This document shows positions 55,041 to 64,000 of a DNA stretch of 64,000 nt, in pieces. The position numbers were made by a program, and so were the translations under genes. The notes beneath the pieces are model-generated. The model saw nothing but the letters and a program-made list of their open reading frames with translations, did no database searches and was not told where the DNA came from. The stretch is from Adiantum capillus-veneris (taxonomy: Eukaryota > Streptophyta > Polypodiopsida > Polypodiales > Pteridaceae). Position 1 is the first letter of the stretch, and each line of letters starts with the position of its first letter. The stretch is taken from contig CM043958.1 in NCBI GenBank assembly GCA_014529385.2, positions 146,656,734 through 146,720,733 of the forward strand, read 5' to 3'.

Positions 55041-55940
55041 TGTTAGTAAGTCACTGCGAAGGACGTCTGTCACGTAGCTATCTAACACTAACAAAATTTC
55101 AATACTCAGGGAAGTGACTCAGATAGGGCACGGAGACTTTTTGAGGTTGTCAATTTCAAGAAGTGAACTTAACAAGCGAACACAACAACTCAACAAGCAT
55201 ACCAACACTAAATGATCAGGAAAATTTGCATATGTCCTTTCTCACCTCTCTAGGTCATCAGGCCATTTTGGCACTCGAACGGACTAAAAATTCAACAAAA
55301 CTTTAGGAGGAGGTCTAGAACACTTAGGGACACTATCCTACCAAGTCTGGCCGCAATCTAAGAAGGTACCAAAATCACTAGCCATCATGAAAAAGGTCTT
55401 GAAAATTGAAACAAATCAGTCTAGAAAGGTTGCCCTATAGTTTAGGAACACTCTCCTATGGTCAAAATGACTAAAAACAATGATTTAAGCACTCAAATTT
55501 GCAATTAAGGCTCATAGATGCATAATTGCAAACCACAACAAAACTGAAAATTCTTACACTTGATAAAAGAGCAAAGAGAGAGGAACACAATGCACATTTC
55601 AAAACTGAAATCGGATTACTCAATCATTACTTGTGATGGCTACAAGGTGGAGCTTCATATAGTCGCTTGAGAGTATGTATAACCGAGCTCTTTCTCTTCT
55701 AAAGATAAGCCTCCCTTCACATTAAAGTTATTGATCTTTATGCCTAGGGCTTTCTAAATGGTTAGTGGATGGTTCACATGGACCTTTACAAATATCATGA
55801 CATCATTACAACTCAAATAATTGACTACTACTTTGGAATCAGGATTTACACAAAGTATCACTACACTAGCTCAAAAAATTAATAGAGTACAAATGTGTGT
55901 CAGGCTATGTGTTTAGCTAGGTGGGTGCCCGTTTGGTCAG
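55041..55940 (-). repeat. 5' LTR of element C (right end uncertain)
   Basis: Begins TGTTAGTAAGTCACTG directly after the primer site. It has general LTR layout similar to element 1 (a GGCACGGAGACTTTTTGAGG phrase near the start, then a regulatory T/C-rich part near 55,690). No matching second copy is visible in the window, so the right boundary is a guess by analogy with the 926-952-bp LTRs. Confidence 0.45.
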
Positions 55941-56270
55941 TTCACTAACGAGCCTCATGTGCCTTTCTAAGAGCTCGCTCCAATCTGTAGCATAGGCTAA
56001 GGGAAAAAAAAGGCAACATTGGGGGCAGAGAAGATGGCAACTGTCCAACATTGGGTGCCAACTTGCAAAATCGAGGGAGGCGAGCAGCCTAGAGCGAGAG
56101 AGCGAGAGAAGTGCCACTTCCACATGGGGTTTGTGCCACTCTTGACAAGCCTGAACAAAGATGGTTGGCTATGACAGTGGAAGCTGAAGTGCAATGATAT
56201 GAAGCCCTGCATGTGTAGCCACTCCCCAATAGGGCCTGCAAGAGGGAAGTAGAGATTTCAACAATAAACT
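55941..56270. other. No recognisable gene
   Basis: Short frames only, between the presumed LTR and a microsatellite. Confidence 0.4.
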
Positions 56271-56276
56271 TTGTGT

Positions 56277-57440
<1,164 letters not shown>

Positions 57441-57449
57441 TCTCCAAAA

Positions 57450-57530
57450 TGAATGTTGTCTCATGGAGTGCAATGATTGCAAGATATGTCCAACACGTCA
57501 AGGTTAGGAAGAGAGTTGTCCAAAGCTCCC
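57450..57530 (+). pseudogene. PPR-repeat remnant
   Basis: The plus-strand reading 'VVSWSAMIARYVQHVK' is the C-terminal half of one PPR (P/L/S-type) repeat. It is isolated, but matches the modules at 59.5-60.7 kb. It was probably carried along as a gene fragment. Confidence 0.6.
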
Positions 57531-57675
57531 GAGGTGTGCACCATCCCCCACATAGTGGTCTCAACAAAAGCGATAATAGATCCCAGTTCCACTTACCCTA
57601 ATATATTTAAAAACATCAACCATTTATAGGTTACTTAAGGACCTCTCTTCTTAAGCAAGAAAAGAGAAACCAAAT

Positions 57676-57687
57676 GCTCTGATACCA
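57676..57687 (-). promoter_or_regulatory. Primer-binding site of a copia-type element (tRNA-iMet)
   Basis: On the minus strand TGGTATCAGAGC, a perfect match to the plant initiator-Met primer site. One base away, TGTAATGTAAATGG would start the LTR (57,689). No gag or pol of this element is recognised to the left, so only its 5' end may remain. Confidence 0.7.
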
Positions 57688-57688
57688 A

Positions 57689-57831
57689 TGTAATGTAAAT
57701 GGCCTATGAACTTAGAGAATAGCGGAATTAAGAGAATTAGAGTGAGCAACTTTGAGAGCATAGATGGTGAACTCAATTGGTAGTAGCAACTTAATCATAA
57801 CACTTAATTAACTAGGCATAAGCAATACCTT

Positions 57832-57892
<61 letters not shown>

Positions 57893-59530
57893 AGAGAATA
57901 TGACAATAGTTGAGGACCGGATTTATGTGGAGCCGGTCCCCCCTCCAAAAGGCATTTGTATTATAGATTCTCTCATTAAGAGAGACTTGGTACAATACAA
58001 TCTTTGTGTTCCTTGAGACCTCTTTGGCAGTATGGAGATGGAAGCTTCATACACCAAGCTTTTGCATAATATCAACAATCAATCTTAGCTTGAAAACAAT
58101 CAAGAACTCGTGAACATCATTAGTCTTTGTGTTCCCTAAATCATTTGAGTACATGAGGATGTATACTTTTATGCATCAACTTGTGCTTAAAGCAACAATT
58201 AATCTTCCTTGCAATACAATTAATCTATTTGCATTAAGTAACTAATCTACTTGCAATAAACCATTAGCCTTCTTGCAATAAGCATAACATGCACTTTGTG
58301 GAAAGCATTAACTATCTCAAGCCTCAGTCCCAAGACCTCAAACACCTTCGAAGGTGGAGAGAGCCAGCAGGGAATGAGGGTAGGGAAGAGGAAGAAGAAG
58401 TATTACATAGGAGAAAGAAATAATTCCTCACTTATCATCACTCTTCTTGCTTAGCATACATAATAGCATAGTAATGAAGATGGAGAAGATAGAAAGCTTA
58501 AGCATTGAAGCATAGCTCTTGGTTGGATTTGCATTCCATAGCCAAGAGTGTTGGTGTAGGCTCTCAACTTCTCAAGGAGCTTGGAGAAGGAGATGGAGCT
58601 CTTGCACCTTGCCTAGCACACAATGAGAGTGTTTGTGAGTGTGTGTGGGTGAGTATACCCCCTAGGCAACCCCCTAGCTTGCTTGGGTCGACCCCCCCTT
58701 GTAGCTCATGCTTGAAGCTCATTGGACCCCTCCAGGCCTAGCCAATCATAAGCAGGAGGCATTACAAGCAGCAAGGGTAGCCTTGAGACAAGTGTCCCCC
58801 TTTCCCCTTTGAGAGAGAGGACTTGATAAATGAAAAATCAATTAATTAAATCCCCTAAATTATCATTGGACCCCTTGGGTGGCCAACCAATAGGCTTTAG
58901 GCACACCATGAGGGCAACATGAGGAGGAACTTGACAAGTGTCCCTTTTGCTTTCTTTGTACCATGCATGCCTTGTGTGAGTGTGTGGGTGTTCTCTCTCA
59001 TCCCCCCTCATGTAGGGATCGCCCCCTCCTTGTAGGGATTGAATCTTTGACTTTTTGACACCTCAACTCCTCATGCATAGGCCCAGTTCCCACTACAAGC
59101 TTGGCCCTTAAGCACTTTAAGCTTGGGATGGGTTCTCACCTCAAGTGCAACCCTAACATCTTAAGCATGTCAAGCACCTCAAGCATCTCAAGCACCTCAA
59201 TCATCAAGCACCTCAAGAACCTTAGTCATCAAGCATGACAAGCAGGACAAGCACCTTGAGATGGGTCGGGTTCCCGCGCCTCAAGCTCAGCCCTAGCTTA
59301 CCTAAGGTCAAAGGACTTTTACACACATTATTGGAGGTCTTCAATGAAGCTAACCCTAAGGTCTTATGCTCCATTGGTTAGCCTTGCTCTTTGATAGACC
59401 ATCTCTCATTTGGGCTCCTTTACCATTGGCCCCGTGTTGAGATAGATCTATAAGCACATGTCTATATCTTAACCCTTGTTTCCGTTTATTCTCCCACATT
59501 AAGTGATCAGTTTAATATGAGAAAATCATT
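57689..59530. other. Probable LTR of a decayed minus-strand element plus gene-free sequence
   Basis: It starts at the LTR-like TGTAATGTAAATGG boundary. The right end was not found. It contains the (GA)n tract, several CTCAAGCA repeats (59,160-59,250) and no recognised gene. The open frame 58,505-58,741 has no domain. Confidence 0.35.
57835..57888. repeat. (GA)n microsatellite
   Basis: 27 GA units without interruption. Confidence 0.95.
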
Positions 59531-59539
59531 TGGGTTGGT

Positions 59540-60690
59540 TAGATATTAGTTTTTATGACACGTACTTGAGGAGCTTCTTGTCTGGGATGTCATGTTTTGG
59601 AACATGTTGATTGCGAGATATGTCCAAATTGTGTAGGTCCAAGAAGCTTTGGCTGTTTTCGATGGATGGGAAGCAAGGGTGTCTCTCCAAATGCAATCAC
59701 ATACGTTTTGGGATGTCTTCATCAGATGCAAAGCAATGGTGTCTCTCCAGATGCAATGTTGTCCCATGCAGTGAATTGATTGTAGGATATGTCCAACAGG
59801 TTTAGGGTCAGGAAGAGAGAGAGATTTTTTCAACAAATGTAGAGAGAGGGAATCTCTCCAAATGAAATCACGAACACTTTCACCTTGAAGGTATGTGGCA
59901 TTACAGAAGATGCTGATATGGGCAAAAGAAATCATGATGATATTGCTAGTCAGGAGTTGTTGAAATAAAATGTCGTGCTTGGCATTGCCTTGGTCGACAT
60001 GTATGCCAAATGTGGTGCACTTCATAAAGCATAAAAAGTGCTTGAGGAGCTTCATGTCCAGCATGTCGTCTCTTGGAATGCAATGACTATAGGATATGCC
60101 TAACTTGAACATGGCCAAGGAGCTATGAGTGTTTTTCAAGGGATGCGAAATGAGGGTGTCTCTTCAGATGCAATCACATACGCTTTGGGATTTTTTTAGT
60201 TGATGCGAAGCGAGGGTGTCTCTCCAAATGCAGTGTTGGCTCAAGGACTACATTGATTACAGGATATGTCCAACATGGTTAGGTCTGTAAGAGAGAGAGA
60301 GAGAGCTGTTTTTAGCAGATGAAGAGAGAGGGCATCTCTCCAAATGCAATCACACCGACATTTTCAACTTGAAGGCATAGGGCATTACAGAAGATGCTAA
60401 TATGGGCAAAAAACTTCATGATGATATTGTTAGTAAGGGGTTGTTGAAAGAGAACATCATGCTTGGTATTGACTTGGTTGACATGTATGCCAAATGTGGT
60501 GCACTTCATAAAGCACAAAAAGTGCTTGAGGAGCTTCTTGTCTGGGATGTCGTCTCTTTGAATGCAATGATTGCAAGATATGCCCAACTTGGGCAAGGCC
60601 AAGCAGCTCTGGGCATTTTTCAACGGATGTGAAGCGATGGTGTCTCTTCAAATGCAATCACATATGCTCTCCAACAAGGTGAGATCAAGA
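59540..60690 (+). pseudogene. Tandem PPR-gene fragments (PLS type), decayed
   Basis: At least three related plus-strand modules (59,547-59,810; 59,857-60,240; 60,334-60,690) repeat with a period of about 476 bp. The best (60,402-60,632) reads GKKLHDDIVSKGLLKENIML, LVDMYAKCGALHKAQKVLEE, then WDVVSLNAMIARYAQLGQG and ends at a stop after IFQRM. PPR proteins bind organelle RNA, and PLS/DYW types edit it. Each module has frameshifts or stops, so nothing here is a working gene. Such shared PPR debris is common in ferns and lycophytes. That is a family inference, not a proof of origin. Confidence 0.75.
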
Positions 60691-62050
60691 AGAGAGAGTT
60701 GTTTTCAGTAAATGTGTGTGCGCGCACTCTCTCTCTCTCACACACACACACACTTAGATACGTACAACTTGAGAAAGTGTATAAGATTGGCCAATTGGTA
60801 AGAGCAAATGAAACCCGTCAGAGGCGAATTGCGTGAGCTCGTTACTATATATTAAAATGACAAGGGTAGCCCTCCACGTGGCTACAATCAAGGATTTTCT
60901 CCTCTCAATTTTTCCTAACATGTCCCTTCCCTTTGGCCATCGTGGTGCAGCCAGCAAGCATGGCACATGCAGGGCTGAGTGTGCATGCCTCGAGCTGCAC
61001 GTAGATCTGAAGGTACTAGTGTAAATGGCTACCCCTTTCGCCATATTATGTTAGTTTAGATTCTTTTCTTTAGCACTATTTTTTCACATTCCAATCTCTC
61101 AAATCTACCCAAGCTATGTTGTGCAAGGCTACTCCACATCCCATACACCAATCAATAACATATGCCACCATTGCCCGCCCATCTACACGCTTGGTGTTGT
61201 CCGAGCCACCATTGCCGCCATGTCCCGTGTCATTTGCTCCACAGCTTCACTTGTTGAATCAACAAATTTAGCCCACCAATTTATTAATTTCTCTCACAGA
61301 TTCGATGCGAATCTAAGCCTGCTCAACTGTCGCCGTCAACTATCGCCCCCCTCTCATCATCTCCCTTCGTCTGCAGATTTACATGCGCCATCTGTTGCCC
61401 TGGTCTGCCGCGCTCTGGAGATTCACACTTCTTCCCCTCGTTGCTTTTCACAACGACAGTGTTGTCTTTGTTGAAGGCGACTGCAAAAGGAGCACCCTGT
61501 AGCTATCACCCGCTCTGCATGTGCCGCTCCCGGCCCGCAAATTGTAAAATATCCGAAACCCCCCCCCATCCCAACCCAAAACCAAAAGGTGCAGTAGATA
61601 TGGCGACTACGATAGAAATTCTTTTTCCTGAAGATTCCAATTACTACACAAATGCATATTCTCTCTCGTGTGTGGAATGAACATGTTGTGTGTCGGCCAT
61701 GGCGAAGGCGAGTGCTCCAAAGATCGCAAGCCTTCAAAGAATCTCCTTCAAGACCCTCACGGACACCGCAACGAGCTCTCATCACTTGTTGTCGCTTAGC
61801 TTGTCAAGAGGCTAGTTCTCTTAGTTCACTTTAGCATTCCAAAAGAATAGAATGCAAGTGAAGTCAAGTTGTGTAACGATATGAAAGGTGAAATATAAAG
61901 ATTCATTTAATATTTTAAAATGAAAATAACATTTAAGGTAAGTTTTCATCATGGCATTGAAAACAATGAAAGTATGCTTAATCCAACTCAACACTAAAGC
62001 TTCTTTTAGAAAGTCAAAAAATATATTTCCACTTCATATGTTCGCAATTG
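60691..62050. other. No supported gene
   Basis: Contains a (CA)/(CT) tract near 60,728-60,752 and a GC-richer part (61,100-61,700) with overlapping open frames on both strands. None shows a domain or splice structure. Confidence 0.4.
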
Positions 62051-62054
62051 GTAT

Positions 62055-62094
<40 letters not shown>
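62055..62094. repeat. (CT)n microsatellite
   Basis: About 19 CT units. Confidence 0.95.
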
Positions 62095-62096
<2 letters not shown>

Positions 62097-62465
62097 CGTG
62101 CCATCCCTCGTCCTTTTCCCCTCAAAGCTAGAGCAATATCTCTTAAGATTCTTGTAAGGTCCCTCACTAAACCCTAGAGCCATTCGGAACTTTTTTCGGT
62201 TTAGAAAATAATTTAGAAAAGGCAAGACCGATACAGAAGTCATGCGGACAACGAGACTTTACTTCAGAATGAAAAGACAATGATATTTTGGATAAGAAAT
62301 TACGTCATCCTTATATTTTTTTTAAAATATTAAGATTATTTTTATACTTCTTCGTGAAGATCTGCATGGGAACTGATCTAAATCGAAAACTGGGAGAAAA
62401 AGGGATTAATTTGATTGAAAGGTAAAGTTAAGAGATAAGAACTAAGAAGGAAATTGGGGTCCAAT
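62095..62465. other. No recognisable gene
   Basis: AT-rich flank between the microsatellite and the copia LTR. Confidence 0.4.
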
Positions 62466-62692
62466 TGTTGGAATTAGGGTTGCAGAGAAACACACACAGC
62501 TTGGAGAAGACGAAGGAAGCTCAAGGCACACAATAGAGAGTGTGTTACTTAGTGTGCAATGGAAAAATAGATAGCCCTAGAGTGATGGGCGTATATACAA
62601 TGCACGGGGGAAAAAACCTCCTAAAGAGGGAAAAAATGCCCCGGCGGTCCTAGTGTGTTCACACACATCACTACCACATGTATATGGTAACA
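62466..62692 (-). repeat. 3' LTR of a Ty1/copia element
   Basis: About 227 bp between TGTTGGAATTAGGG and ATATGGTAACA on the plus strand, giving inverted TGTTRCC/GGTAACA-like ends. On the minus strand a purine tract (CAGGGGGGATT) directly precedes it, as expected for a polypurine tract. The other LTR lies outside the window. Confidence 0.7.
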
Positions 62693-62767
62693 AATCCCCC
62701 CTGGAGTGATGCGGTGAACGAGAGCTGGCACATGAGTAAAGGGAAGTGCCATGCCCTGAGGACAGGA

Positions 62768-64000
62768 TCAGTCCACAAAGGGGAGTAAGCCCAAAGCTTT
62801 GCGGAAAGCTTCAAGCTTCTCACGAGACAATGCCTTTGTGAAAAGATCTGCAAGGTTGTCCTGTGTTGGCACATAAGCCAAGCTGATCTCTCCTGCTGAG
62901 AGCCTCTCCCTGACATAGTGGTAATGCACCTCAATGTGCTTTGTGCGAGCATGAAAAACTGGGTTCCTCGCAACTGCCAATGCGCTCTGACTGTCAGTGT
63001 AGATAGTGTTGGCAGTGTCCTGTCCAACACCCAAGTCAGCCATAAGGCGTCTGAGCCATACACACTCAACTGTAGCTGTGAAGACTGCCCTGTACTCAGC
63101 CTCACAACTCGAAGTGGCCACAGTAGGTTGCTTCTTGCTCAACCATGATATACATGAACTGCCAAGCATGAAACAAAAACCACTTGTGGACACTCGCATG
63201 TCAAAACAACCAGCCCAATCTGAGTCCGAAAAAGCATGTAAGTCTGGCGGCAATGATCCCCCCTTGGGATAAAACAAGCCAAGATGTAAAGTGCCACTAA
63301 GGTAGCGGAAAATCCTCTTGACAGCCTGCCAATGCTTAGACCCTGGGCTATGCATAAATCTGCTGACCTGCGAGACTGCAAACTGAATATCTGGCCTCGT
63401 GTTGCATACATAAATGAGGCAGCCAACAACAGTTTGGTAAAGAGTGACATCAGCAGGATCGCCAGCATCATGTAGACTCAACTTCAAACCTGTTTCCATG
63501 GGAGTGGCAATAGGTTTGCAATCCTCAAGTCCAAACTTACATAGCAATGTCTTTATGTAACTTTTCTGACACAAGGCAATACCACCATCACACTGCTTAA
63601 ACTGTATACCCAAGTAATGATGCAACAGCCCCAAATCTTTCATCTTGAAAGTAGCATTCAAATCAGCCTTAAATTCAGCAATATGTCTCTCATTTGGTCC
63701 AGTGATCAGCAAATCATCAACATAAAGAACCACAATGAGAAATACATCATCCTCACGCTTTACATACAATGTGCTTTCTGTTGGACTGTTACGAAAGCCT
63801 CGTTTAACCAAATGAGTGTCAGCTTTCTCATACCAAGCACGAGGAGATTGCTTCAACCCATACAAAGCCTTCTTACATTTGCACACTTTGTCCTCTTGTC
63901 CTTTTATGACAAAACCGCGAGGCTGCGTTACATAAACTTCCTCAAATATGTCACCATTCAAGAAAGCAGTAACAATGTCTGATTGATGTACATCCCAACC
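62768..64000 (-). CDS. Ty1/copia polyprotein, RT-RNase H part (5' end beyond window)
   Basis: An open minus-strand frame from the window edge (GWDVHQSDIVTAFLNGD) to TGA 62,768, with no internal stop. The RT has VCKCKKALYGLKQSPRAWYE, VLYVDDLLITG (catalytic Asp pair), FKMKDLGLLHHYLGIQF and the ATPMETGLKL block of the RVT_2 family. It is followed by TRPDIQFAVSQVSRFM and YLSGTLHLGL. The Ty1/copia RNase H follows: SDSDWAGC, VATSSCEAEYRAVF, IYTDSQSALAVA and KHIEVHYHYVRE. Copying and strand removal occur in cytoplasmic particles. The intact frame indicates a fairly young copy. Its LTR lies 76 bp after the stop. Confidence 0.95.
   Translation of the reverse strand, partial: GWDVHQSDIVTAFLNGDIFEEVYVTQPRGFVIKGQEDKVCKCKKALYGLKQSPRAWYEKADTHLVKRGFRNSPTESTLYVKREDDVFLIVVLYVDDLLITGPNERHIAEFKADLNATFKMKDLGLLHHYLGIQFKQCDGGIALCQKSYIKTLLCKFGLEDCKPIATPMETGLKLSLHDAGDPADVTLYQTVVGCLIYVCNTRPDIQFAVSQVSRFMHSPGSKHWQAVKRIFRYLSGTLHLGLFYPKGGSLPPDLHAFSDSDWAGCFDMRVSTSGFCFMLGSSCISWLSKKQPTVATSSCEAEYRAVFTATVECVWLRRLMADLGVGQDTANTIYTDSQSALAVARNPVFHARTKHIEVHYHYVRERLSAGEISLAYVPTQDNLADLFTKALSREKLEAFRKALGLLPFVD

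Noticed and set aside
60838-61030. Helitron-like 5' end (TCGTTACTATATATTAAAATG...)
   Set aside because: No CTRR end with an upstream hairpin was found downstream, and no Rep/helicase sequence is present.

Overview
This looks like nuclear DNA of a land plant with a large, transposon-rich genome. A homosporous fern is my best guess. That inference rests on decayed PLS/DYW-type PPR modules with the MYAKCG signature (59.5-60.7 kb), Ty3/gypsy and Ty1/copia elements, short 73-86 nt GT-AG introns, and many microsatellites. No ordinary host gene is intact. Most of the window is layered mobile DNA, much of it decayed.

Layout. 1-8.7 kb is AT-rich and mostly gene-free, with one decayed Ty3/gypsy gag (about 4.5-5.9 kb) and several microsatellites. 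9.9-22.2 kb is an older retroelement ORF split by an 11.1-kb LTR element (10,423-21,569) with matching LTRs, a CCCTT target duplication, a tRNA-Asp-type primer site and a polypurine tract. That element carries gag and protease but no reverse transcriptase or integrase, and its protease runs directly into a domain with repeated W-(I/V)-P-K motifs. 22.3-24.9 kb holds two more gag fragments. 35.8-41.4 kb is a second LTR element (B) with a helical ORF and a long coiled-coil ORF. About 42.9-55.9 kb is a decayed but nearly complete Ty3/gypsy element (C: gag, protease, RT, RNase H, integrase, WxPK ORF). Its gag is split by a 1.34-kb TTAA-flanked DNA transposon. 55.9-62.5 kb holds microsatellites, a copia-type primer site and PPR debris. 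62.47 kb to the end is the 3' half of a Ty1/copia element.

The most unusual part is about 25.3-34.9 kb. It encodes (1) an intact, intronless, divergent histone H3 with a shortened tail and an acidic C-terminal extension of over 200 residues; (2) a four-exon Ulp1/C48-type cysteine peptidase with Asn at the catalytic Asp position; and (3) at least three spliced genes of unknown function. Four arrays of long inverted-repeat hairpins lie beside these genes and share the core TTCGCTYGGTANTGACC in changing contexts. I read this as a candidate undescribed mobile or viral-type element, but no polymerase, integrase or terminus was found.

A second novel signal is in the long 5' leaders of the LTR elements. 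Element 1 and B carry repeated copies of the perfect 20-nt palindrome ACATCCTACGCGTAGGATGT. Element C carries decayed copies of a different palindrome, inferred to be ACATGGATCGCGATCCATGT. Both fit ACAT-N4-CGCG-N4'-ATGT, and both are often spaced about 285 bp apart.
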